Assembly (NCBI RefSeq): GCF_003013405.1
Contig: NZ_PXZL01000041.1
Coordinates: 1 to 41,879, forward strand
Reading direction: 5' to 3'
Length of the DNA stretch: 41,879 nt
Origin: Brevibacillus formosus
Lineage (GTDB): Bacteria > Bacillota > Bacilli > Brevibacillales > Brevibacillaceae
Shown: piece by piece, positions 32,521 to 39,566 of the stretch
Numbering within the stretch: position 1 is the first letter of the stretch
Layout of the letters: every line of letters starts with the position of its first letter
Program-made: the position numbers and the translations under genes
The notes under the pieces: model-generated
Seen by the model: only the letters and a program-made list of their open reading frames with translations
Database searches by the model: none
Told to the model about the DNA's origin: nothing

Positions 32521-33285
32521 TTATCCCACCTGGGAATCATTTGATTTATTTTTACTGGCGATGTATTTCTCAAATTTCTCAACCATCTCTCGAACAGTGA
32601 GGGACTTGCGATGATAATAGTATATTTTGCGAAGCCGCTCCCGTTCCTGAGCTGTCATTTCTGGTCTCACTTTCATGGCTAGCTCGATTAACAGAGCGAG
32701 CTCGACGTTGTTAGGTCTTCCCCTTCTTGGTGGATTGGCAAATAGCTCCTGCTGCTTCTTATTAAATGCGTTTGGGTACTCTACCAGCCACATGTCTACC
32801 AACGTTTCAATATCTTCATGTGTACGTACTCCGAGCTTCATCAAGTATTTAAAATATGTAGGGATGGGACGTTCACGTATCTGGCCATTTTGCCATCGGG
32901 CGAGGAACCCATTTGGCATAGTTAGGAGCTTGGTTACGTCTCGGATGAGTGCTATCCGATTTGGCGATTGGTATTGAACGACTGCTTCCTTTACCAGCGT
33001 AAACAAAATGTCATGATAATTGACGCCTTTATACCCGCTTCCATACTCTGTGATGTACCATTCCTCAACTGCACGATCAAAATCTCTCCGGCAATTCGAT
33101 AACTGAAGCTGATTCAGATGCTCATAAAACTCTTCCAGATCATACTGAACCATAAACTCTTCCTGGTAATCTCCAAAAACAAAAGCAATAAAGGATTCCT
33201 TAAACTCTTCCAATGACAACAATGTCAGCTTGTTTGTCTCCTCATAGCAGCGGTTGACTAATTCGATTGCACTCTTTGCCAACAC
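32521..33285 (-). CDS. helical protein of unknown function at the head of Tad cluster 2
   Basis: I do not recognise it. The 254 residues are soluble, charged and mostly helical by eye, with no membrane helix. A basic patch PRRGRPNNVE (about residue 188) and a C-terminal segment RKIYYYHRKSLTVREMVEKF could contact nucleic acid, so a regulator is possible. The start is a GTG at 33285 with GGGGG 9 nt upstream. It ends 2 nt before the start of the next gene, so it belongs to the cluster 2 transcript. Confidence 0.75.
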   Translation of the reverse strand: MLAKSAIELVNRCYEETNKLTLLSLEEFKESFIAFVFGDYQEEFMVQYDLEEFYEHLNQLQLSNCRRDFDRAVEEWYITEYGSGYKGVNYHDILFTLVKEAVVQYQSPNRIALIRDVTKLLTMPNGFLARWQNGQIRERPIPTYFKYLMKLGVRTHEDIETLVDMWLVEYPNAFNKKQQELFANPPRRGRPNNVELALLIELAMKVRPEMTAQERERLRKIYYYHRKSLTVREMVEKFEKYIASKNKSNDSQVG

Positions 33286-33367
33286 GTCAAGATACCCCCA
33301 TTTTCCTTTTTATAGAACGATAGATATTCTCCAACAGCGTTCTCAACTCGTCGATGAATCGTATTTA

Positions 33368-33426
33368 GCCTGATAAACCAGGCATTTCGCTTTATGGGTC
33401 GCCTCACACGCACCCGTGCAAGGCGA
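33368..33426. other. structured non-coding stretch between the Tad clusters
   Basis: Two dyads lie in the 150-nt gap between the 92- and 254-residue genes. One is GCCTG-6 nt-CAGGC (33368-33383). The other is a nested hairpin with outer arms TCGCCT/AGGCGA and inner arms CACG/CGTG (33399-33426). Neither is followed by a T-run, so they are not ordinary terminators. They may be a leader RNA for cluster 2 or a protein-binding site. A weak promoter match (TTGAGA, 18 nt, TATCGT) lies further downstream, near 33310-33340. Confidence 0.45.
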
Positions 33427-33436
33427 TTAAGAGAAC

Positions 33437-33715
33437 CTACTCAGTTACAAAGTAAAGTTCTTCTCCGGTCGCGAAAAGAAGAGCGATCCTTCCCCCGCGC
33501 TCCATGACGGTTGGAGCATTCTCCATTACTATTAGCCCGTCATTGAGTACTACTCTGTCTCCAAATCGATGTACGGATTCGATCTGGAACGCTCCCTGCG
33601 GAACTCTTTCCACTGAAAGATGTCTGCCGGGTTTGTGCTTCTGGTAGCGTACTTGTCGCCCTAGAAGCTGCTCCACGGATGCAGAGCATTTCTGGTGAGC
33701 CTCTACTGTTGCCAT
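33437..33715 (-). CDS. orphan 92-residue protein of unknown function
   Basis: Not recognised. The N-terminal 25 residues look helical (EAHQKCSASVEQLLGRQV), and the rest is probably beta-rich, with RVVLNDGLIVME and RIALLFATGEELYFVTE. No membrane segment. The start is the ATG at 33715 with AAGGAGG 8 nt upstream. It lies alone between the two Tad clusters, with a nested palindrome in its leader and hairpins behind it. Confidence 0.7.
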   Translation of the reverse strand: MATVEAHQKCSASVEQLLGRQVRYQKHKPGRHLSVERVPQGAFQIESVHRFGDRVVLNDGLIVMENAPTVMERGGRIALLFATGEELYFVTE

Positions 33716-33739
33716 ACGCAACGCCTCCTTCTCTCACCT

Positions 33740-33789
33740 GTAGAGTACGGCCGTTTCATCTGCTTATAAGCCTATGAAACTATCTCTAC
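33740..33789. repeat. three-tier nested palindrome in the leader of the 92-residue gene
   Basis: Arms GTAGAG/CTCTAC enclose GTTTCAT/ATGAAAC, which enclose the perfect palindrome GCTTATAAGC. The whole 50-nt element lies between the end of cluster 1 and the ribosome binding site of the 92-residue gene. In RNA it would form one long hairpin ending 8 nt before that site; in DNA it could be an operator. A T-run precedes it on the minus strand instead of following it, so it is not a minus-strand terminator. Confidence 0.55.
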
Positions 33790-33823
33790 CGTAAAAAAAG
33801 ACAGCAGGGTTGTGCAAATATTT

Positions 33824-34546
33824 TTATAACTCTTCCCAATAAGAGGGATCACTCAGTTCGGGATACATTTCAGTGACCATATCAAACGGTGAAAAGTAGA
33901 GTGTATCGACGAGAATCTTGAGTTTATATGTTTTCAGGAGCGTATAGGCTCTCTCTGTTTTGCTGAAGATACTTGGTAGTTGACGCAAATCTGCCAGCTT
34001 TAGCAGATGCTTGCACATGTAGTCGACGCATATTTTTGCCCGTTCCTCACCCTTTATGCTCTGAAAATAAGCTGGGGGAAAATGACGTCTTATGCCTGAA
34101 AGAACTTCTTGGTAAACCCACAACACTCGTTGTTCTTCTGAAAGCCGAGGTAAATACGGATAAGCGAATTCGACGAAGTAATACACATCCTCCGCCTTTG
34201 CCTCGATAGGCGGCTCAATAAATTCTCTCACCAAATGCAGCTTTAGTTCTTTGACATCCTGCAAGCTCAATTCACGTCTCGCCTGCTCAGGAGTCCATCT
34301 TTTTACATTTTCAATCGCATATCTAACAACTAATTGGACTTTTTGCTTTCGGTACATCACATCTTCGAACTCATACGGGGAAAAACGCTTTTGCTCTCCA
34401 TTAAGAATTCGTTTGTACCGATCAACTATTTTTGAGGGCACTGTCATCTCACTCCCATCCCCATTTCTGGAATATGCTACTAAATTACCATGCGGGATTA
34501 GGACAAAAATAACAGTATCTTCGTTCAAAATTGTGACTTTATTCAT
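33824..34546 (-). CDS. two-repeat protein of unknown function coupled to Tad cluster 1
   Basis: A 240-residue soluble protein. Residues 41-132 and 142-231 are two diverged copies of one unit: each begins Y-x(2)-[IV]-L-x-G, continues to F-x-P-x(2)-F, has an amphipathic helix pair and ends YPxL. It has a distant feel of DUF4046-type proteins of Bacillales, but I cannot confirm this. Its ATG lies inside the end of the preceding pseudopilin gene (8-nt overlap), so it is made with the pilus proteins. It has no membrane segment, so it is a cytoplasmic accessory, possibly a regulator. Confidence 0.8.
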   Translation of the reverse strand: MNKVTILNEDTVIFVLIPHGNLVAYSRNGDGSEMTVPSKIVDRYKRILNGEQKRFSPYEFEDVMYRKQKVQLVVRYAIENVKRWTPEQARRELSLQDVKELKLHLVREFIEPPIEAKAEDVYYFVEFAYPYLPRLSEEQRVLWVYQEVLSGIRRHFPPAYFQSIKGEERAKICVDYMCKHLLKLADLRQLPSIFSKTERAYTLLKTYKLKILVDTLYFSPFDMVTEMYPELSDPSYWEEL

Positions 34547-35048
34547 AGAGCCCAGACTGGGAGACTCTGTTCATTTTTACAAAAAGCTCATCCCAAAATA
34601 CAGGTATATTTTTTTCAACCTTTACTTCTAAATGGTAGATTCCTTGCAAGTACAAATAAGGCCGTTCACCTTTTTGGTGAATGACAGAGACCTCATCACT
34701 TGTCCCCTCTAGATTCGGCCTGTTTAACCTCCAAAGAACCCCCGCTTCTTCACGTGCCCCGCGAATGATATCCGCATCACGCTCTTCAGCTTCTTCTGTT
34801 GTCGCAAACAATCTGGTTTGCTTATCTCCGTTTGTATCCACGTACTCCCATTTTCCAGCCGTACGTGCTCCTTTGGTAATCAGATCTGCCGTATGTTGCA
34901 TCTTCATTTTTAGATAATCTGTTTGCTCCAAAAATAACAAGATAGAGAGCAGACTGCCCAAGCAGAAGAGAAAGAAGAGCACAGTAATCATTGTTGCCCC
35001 GCGCTCTTCCTTCACTCGAATCAAAAAATGATGCAACGAATCATTCAT
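34539..35048 (-). CDS. TadE/TadF-like pseudopilin, cluster 1
   Basis: A 169-residue protein with a short cytoplasmic arm ending KEERGATMITV, a hydrophobic helix (about 20-42) and an extracellular domain. The glycine of a prepilin site is present, but position +5 is Thr instead of Glu, so cleavage is uncertain. It follows tadE with a 4-nt overlap, the usual place for tadF or tadG. Confidence 0.8.
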   Translation of the reverse strand: MNDSLHHFLIRVKEERGATMITVLFFLFCLGSLLSILLFLEQTDYLKMKMQHTADLITKGARTAGKWEYVDTNGDKQTRLFATTEEAEERDADIIRGAREEAGVLWRLNRPNLEGTSDEVSVIHQKGERPYLYLQGIYHLEVKVEKNIPVFWDELFVKMNRVSQSGLYE

Positions 35049-35476
35049 TGCTTCTCCTCCGCATTTTCAACCATCATGTGATAGCTTTCCGTTATCTCGA
35101 ATAATTCTCCCGTGGCGAGAAGCCGAAATGAAACTGTTGCTTCAGCTTTTACATGACTGCCTTTTCTCCAGCCGTTCCCATCAAGCTCCAGCTGCACATC
35201 TTTGTGAATGACTCCAATACCTTGTGCTAATTCGGATGTACCTCGCTGTTTCGCATGGAATTTGGCCAAACCGAAATTAGGCTGCACTGCAGCAATTCTC
35301 CCCGCCTCATACGCAGCCGCCAATGCCTTTTGCTTGTTGTACATCATGCTGAATTGGTCAAAGGAGAATACGATCAAGATCCAAACTAAAGGAAACACTA
35401 AAATAAACTCGATCATTTGGCTGCCTCGCTCATCTTTCACCCTCGCACGTATCACTCGTCCCATGCGTATGATCAT
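35045..35476 (-). CDS. tadE: TadE-like pseudopilin, cluster 1
   Basis: A 143-residue minor pilin of the Tad system. The arm ends with a class III prepilin site, DERGSQMIEFILVFPL, with Glu at +5 after the glycine, followed by a membrane helix (about 22-45). The remaining domain is beta-rich. It overlaps the prepilin peptidase gene (ATGA), its likely processing enzyme. Confidence 0.88.
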   Translation of the reverse strand: MIIRMGRVIRARVKDERGSQMIEFILVFPLVWILIVFSFDQFSMMYNKQKALAAAYEAGRIAAVQPNFGLAKFHAKQRGTSELAQGIGVIHKDVQLELDGNGWRKGSHVKAEATVSFRLLATGELFEITESYHMMVENAEEKQ

Positions 35477-35970
35477 CTGCTTGCTCCGATGACATCACAT
35501 ACGAAATGGAACACAAAAGCACCCAGCAAATATACGGCGTAGGGGAATGAAAAGGCTGTTTTTTCCCTGCCTGGAAGCCAAACTTGTCGATGAGCTGTCC
35601 ATCCGGCTGCTATAATTTGAAGATTGTTGTGAAGGCGAGCCCAATTTTGCGGATAGAACACCATAACAATCAGGCACAAAATGATAGAATGCAAAAACAA
35701 AGAATACACAACGCTCCAGCTCGTCCAAGCCCCAACCGCCATTAGTAGCTTTTGATCACCCATCCCCATCCCTTTTAAGAATACGGGGCCAACTGTCAAC
35801 AAAAAGGCTCCTGCCACACCTAACAATGCTCCGGCTAATAATTCACCTTCCCACTGATACCATAAACCCACAGCAATCACTGGAAAAACAAGAGTATTCG
35901 GTATTTTTCTTTGTCTCCAATCCATCCATGCTGCCGCCCCTAATACGCCTAGCAAGACTACGTTTGTCAT
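35473..35970 (-). CDS. tadV: prepilin peptidase TadV/CpaA
   Basis: Aspartyl protease that removes the leader of Flp and TadE. The 165 residues are a short A24 peptidase with about five membrane helices. The two catalytic aspartates are in AWMDWRQRKIPN (residue 17) and GMGMGDQKLL (about residue 72). There is no methyltransferase domain, as usual for TadV. It overlaps flp by 4 nt. It is the only such gene in the window, so it would have to serve cluster 2 as well if that cluster needs one. Confidence 0.92.
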   Translation of the reverse strand: MTNVVLLGVLGAAAWMDWRQRKIPNTLVFPVIAVGLWYQWEGELLAGALLGVAGAFLLTVGPVFLKGMGMGDQKLLMAVGAWTSWSVVYSLFLHSIILCLIVMVFYPQNWARLHNNLQIIAAGWTAHRQVWLPGREKTAFSFPYAVYLLGAFVFHFVCDVIGASR

Positions 35971-36143
35971 TTGCTTATCTTTTCTTGCAGTTCCTTCAGC
36001 TTCTCGTCTTCGGCAGTGCCTAATTGTGTCAGTGTCGGAATAAGCACAATCAAGATGACAGCAATGATAATGACCATTTCCACGATCGTAACACCGTCCT
36101 CCTCATACCAAAAACGCTTGACGTAATCTGCGATGGTTCCCAT
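35967..36143 (-). CDS. flp: Flp-type major pilin
   Basis: A 58-residue class III prepilin. The leader ends YEEDG, and the mature part starts VTIVEMVIIIAVILIVLIP with Glu at +5, the classical Flp motif, followed by a 17-residue polar tail. The start is the ATG at 36143 with GAGGAG 8 nt upstream; a GTG at 36152 would overlap that site. It follows tadC after an 80-nt gap, the largest in the core of cluster 1, which may hold a promoter or a processing site for the pilin. Confidence 0.92.
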   Translation of the reverse strand: MGTIADYVKRFWYEEDGVTIVEMVIIIAVILIVLIPTLTQLGTAEDEKLKELQEKISK

Positions 36144-36233
36144 TCCATTCACTCCTCATTGAGATTTTGGTTCTATTATCACTCTGCCAAAAGACAGTGC
36201 CTCTCGCAAAAATATTTACACATGCTTCTTTTT

Positions 36234-37148
36234 CTACAAGCTTTCCCCGATGCCAATGAATGCAGGACCCATCACCAAGAACAACAGCGGCAGACCCATT
36301 AACAAAATGACAAAAGGCAATAACCTGATATTCAACCGATTCATATGGGTAGCAGCTTCATCTTCTTGTTGTCTCACTTGCTCCTCTACTTGGGCAGACA
36401 ACATTTGTGATATGCTTACCCCTTTTTTCATCGCCTCGTTCATCTCCAGCGCGATGGTAGTCAACGAATCTACCTCCCACCGAAAGGCCAACTCTTCAAG
36501 CGCCTTTCTCCAGTTCCCATGCTTTTTTTCACCCATTTCTAGGCTCGCGAGCTCTCTGCCGAGTCTTGCATCAAAACGCCTCGCTGTCTGCTTAACAGCT
36601 TGCTGCAATGGCGTGCCTGCTTCCACCAGTGATTGCACAATGCTGAAAAAGATAGGGACCTGCTCTCGAATTTCAGCTTTTGCTCGCTTGTCCGCCCGAT
36701 CTAGCAGCATGTTCGGCAACAAGTACAAAAATAAGCTAAACATTAAGGGAAGCCCATCCACCGTACCAACTTTTTCACCGTTCACCATGCTCATTGACAA
36801 TGAAGATAGTGATGAAACAATGAAACACATACTGATGAGCCGGAACAAAACAATCTCTGTCAGGCTTATATCGATCCCCAGACGAGCCAATGTTTCCTCT
36901 ATTTTTTTCTTATCAATACCCGTCCATTTGTAGAAATGCTGTAGCAGTACTTGGTTTTTCTCCAAGCTTTGAATCAGTGTCCACCTTTTTCTTCCTTGTT
37001 GAAACGATTGCTCAAGCTTGGCTTGTTTCTCGGAGTCAATCCTGCCGGATAGAGTGGCGGAGACTGGTTCCCCTTTACTCACACAATACGGCAAGCCGTA
37101 CAGAAATATAGCAACACTCACCAGTGTACTAAGAACGAGAACGAACAT
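36234..37148 (-). CDS. tadC: TadC, inner-membrane platform protein, cluster 1
   Basis: Type II secretion F-domain protein, 304 residues. Helices lie near residues 1-20 and around 100-150, then the F domain with FFSIVQSLVEAGTPLQQAVKQ and MNEAMKKGVSISQML, then a hydrophobic C-terminus (LPFVILLMGLPLLFLVMGPA). AGGAGAGG precedes the ATG. It follows tadB by 11 nt. Confidence 0.9.
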   Translation of the reverse strand: MFVLVLSTLVSVAIFLYGLPYCVSKGEPVSATLSGRIDSEKQAKLEQSFQQGRKRWTLIQSLEKNQVLLQHFYKWTGIDKKKIEETLARLGIDISLTEIVLFRLISMCFIVSSLSSLSMSMVNGEKVGTVDGLPLMFSLFLYLLPNMLLDRADKRAKAEIREQVPIFFSIVQSLVEAGTPLQQAVKQTARRFDARLGRELASLEMGEKKHGNWRKALEELAFRWEVDSLTTIALEMNEAMKKGVSISQMLSAQVEEQVRQQEDEAATHMNRLNIRLLPFVILLMGLPLLFLVMGPAFIGIGESL

Positions 37149-37159
37149 TGCATCCTCTC

Positions 37160-38056
37160 CTATGCTCCCCTGCTTATGCTTTTATGCGCAACATAACGAA
37201 TCGCTTCTCCCCCAATCAAAATAGAAGCCAAGCTTGCCAAAATAAGAAACCGTCCCCCCATTGTGGCCGTTAGTGGGTCGAAATGATTCGGATTATTCAC
37301 ATACAACGCAATGACAAAAACAAACGGCATGACACTTAGTAAATTCACTTGTGCAACGATCTGAGCCATAGCTGCTTTTTGTCTACGGAGCGACTGTCTG
37401 CGCCGCAATATCGAAGAGGCAGCCAAATCGAGCGTTTTGGCCATATCTCCCCCCATCTCACGTTGAATGTGGACGATAGTTGCTAAATATTTGACATCTG
37501 CTGATCCTGTGCGTTCAAAGAATCGATTCATTACGTGCTCCAACGGGACTTGTGCCCGCAATAGCTCTACAATACGCCTGTATTCCTCTAAAACGATTTC
37601 TGATAAAAACGGACTAGCTGCTACCTGTTCAAACGCATGCAAATACGATGGAGAAGTACGTAAAGAACTGGCCATGAGGCGAATTGCTTTTACATTGCCT
37701 GCTTCGAACTCGTCCTTTCGACGAGCTCCCCATACACTCACTAATCGTTCAGTGAACATAATCCCCGCCAGCAAAGCAGGCAGTGCCATCCACCAAGACT
37801 GCAAGATCTGACTACTTACACCAAAGGACGCGATCCCCAATAAAAAAGAGAGGGTCACATACTGGTTTACCCCCCACCCTGAGCGCGATTTGACCAGCCT
37901 CTCCTCAAACTGCTTCCAAATAGTTTTTCTGTCCTGTTGCAGCACTTCTACGATTTCGTGCTTCCCCATTGGTTCTCGCATATACAATTTGTTGGGCAAG
38001 ATCAATAACAGGATGGCCATCCCCATCCCGAGTGCAACAGGTAAGCTAACGTCCAT
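37160..38056 (-). CDS. tadB: TadB, inner-membrane platform protein, cluster 1
   Basis: 298 residues with an N-terminal helix, a paired hydrophobic stretch around residues 70-105, an F domain containing VAASPFLSEIVLEEYRRI and MGGDMAKTLDLAAS, and a C-terminal helix pair. It forms the membrane platform with TadC. AGGAGGGG lies upstream of the ATG and it follows tadA by 11 nt. Confidence 0.9.
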   Translation of the reverse strand: MDVSLPVALGMGMAILLLILPNKLYMREPMGKHEIVEVLQQDRKTIWKQFEERLVKSRSGWGVNQYVTLSFLLGIASFGVSSQILQSWWMALPALLAGIMFTERLVSVWGARRKDEFEAGNVKAIRLMASSLRTSPSYLHAFEQVAASPFLSEIVLEEYRRIVELLRAQVPLEHVMNRFFERTGSADVKYLATIVHIQREMGGDMAKTLDLAASSILRRRQSLRRQKAAMAQIVAQVNLLSVMPFVFVIALYVNNPNHFDPLTATMGGRFLILASLASILIGGEAIRYVAHKSISRGA

Positions 38057-38067
38057 GCTTTCCCCTC

Positions 38068-39555
38068 CTATAGCGGTATTGGTGTGGTGAAAAAGACTTG
38101 CTCAATCTCCTCTCGCGACAGCCCTTTCTCTAGCCATCGCTTAATCAGCCGCTCTGGGCGATAGCCTGTCCATTTGAAGTGACCCTTTACTCTCCCATTC
38201 TCCACCCCTGTTGCTTCGTACACGTATATATCCTGCAAATACACCCGATCAGGGAGAACCTGTTTAATATTGCAGGCTCGCTTTATCCATTCTTCATGCG
38301 ATTGCCCCGTCCCAACTACCTCCGTTATCGCTACCACCTTGCGACTGCCATCTTCTTCAAAACGTTTTACTTGAACAATCAGATCCAGTGCTGAACCGAT
38401 CATTAAATTGCGCTCTTCGGAACTATACCCTTCATCTGCTTTTCCAAATAAAATGGGCAATGTTGAATCAACCAAAGCACGCGGTGAGTTTGCATGCGCT
38501 GTGCTCCAGCTACCAGGGTGGTCCGTATTCATCGCCCAAAGCATATCTACGATTTCCCCACCTCGTGTCTCACCGACCATAATGACATCCGGCCTTTTTC
38601 GCAAGGACAAGCGAACACAATCCTTGATCGAAAACCCACCCTTCCCCTCGTAATTTGCAGGTTTCGCTAAAAATCTGCGTACAAAAGGATGCTGAAGCTT
38701 CATCTCTAAAACGTCCTCGATCGTAATAATACTTAAATGATCAGGGACGTATTGGGAGATAAGATTGAGCATGTGTGTCTTGCCTGAGCCTGTTCCTCCA
38801 CTGACAATGCCAGATGCACGAGATAAACGTACGGCTCTGTTTAAAAAGAGAAGCATGGGCTCACAAATGGAACCGTACCGCAAATAATCGGATTCACTGA
38901 GTAGCTCACGGTGTTTTCTGATCGTGAGCATATGACCATCGGGAGAAATAGAGCGATGCGTAGCAGCAACCCGGGAACCGTCCGGAAGCTGTGTATGCAA
39001 CTCTGCTTTTGTTTCATTAAACTCACGTCCCATTGTCGCTGCAATCTGTTCCAATAAGCGCAGCAGCTCTTCCTCATCGCGAAAAACAGCAATGTCCGGA
39101 GATTCAAGACGACCAGTACTTTTTCTTTCAATGACGAGATAGTTATATCGATGAAAAAGAATCTCCGTGATGTCGTTATCCTCTAATAAAGCGTCTAATG
39201 GGCCCCAACCCGTCAAGGAATGCAGCAGTCGTTTTACTTCTGTTTCCATTTGTATGGATGTCAGGGTGGTTTGCGACTCCAGCAGTATTCGAATATCTGC
39301 CGTCAGCTCATCTAAAAAAAGTGGGGAATGCTTTTCCTCCCATAATCGCTTTCCGTATTTCTCGACAATCTGGGTGCGAATCGACGTTTCTCTATCTGTC
39401 CCAACCCATTTTTCATTCGTCCGCTCGTGATCCGGGGCTTGCATTTTTTCGTGAAGCGTCGTAGGAACTCCCGCCATTCCCCTCCCCGCTGATCGTATTT
39501 CTTGCGTAGGGCGGACTTGATTAGAAATGCCTAGTAACTGTTTTTTATCGAACAT
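38068..39555 (-). CDS. tadA: TadA/CpaF secretion ATPase, cluster 1
   Basis: Hexameric ATPase that drives pilus extension and retraction. Of 495 residues, the N-domain (1 to about 230) holds GWGPLDALLEDNDITEI. Walker A is GGTGSGKTHML (about residue 252), the Asp box IITIEDVLEMKL, Walker B DVIMVGETRGGE and the His box TAHANSPRALVD. All motifs are intact. The start is the ATG at 39555 with GAGGG upstream; a longer frame to 39582 overlaps tadZ. Confidence 0.95.
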   Translation of the reverse strand: MFDKKQLLGISNQVRPTQEIRSAGRGMAGVPTTLHEKMQAPDHERTNEKWVGTDRETSIRTQIVEKYGKRLWEEKHSPLFLDELTADIRILLESQTTLTSIQMETEVKRLLHSLTGWGPLDALLEDNDITEILFHRYNYLVIERKSTGRLESPDIAVFRDEEELLRLLEQIAATMGREFNETKAELHTQLPDGSRVAATHRSISPDGHMLTIRKHRELLSESDYLRYGSICEPMLLFLNRAVRLSRASGIVSGGTGSGKTHMLNLISQYVPDHLSIITIEDVLEMKLQHPFVRRFLAKPANYEGKGGFSIKDCVRLSLRKRPDVIMVGETRGGEIVDMLWAMNTDHPGSWSTAHANSPRALVDSTLPILFGKADEGYSSEERNLMIGSALDLIVQVKRFEEDGSRKVVAITEVVGTGQSHEEWIKRACNIKQVLPDRVYLQDIYVYEATGVENGRVKGHFKWTGYRPERLIKRWLEKGLSREEIEQVFFTTPIPL

Positions 39556-39566
39556 GACACCCTCCC

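Noticed and set aside
33286..33436. Cyclic-di-GMP riboswitch in front of Tad cluster 2
   Set aside because: The stems do not fit the conserved sequence of the known c-di-GMP-I aptamer as I remember it; kept only as an unexplained structured stretch.
36153..36233. Possible sigma-54 type promoter before flp (GGCAC and TTTGG elements)
   Set aside because: The distance between the GG and GC elements is 12 nt instead of 10, and the match to the -12 box is poor.
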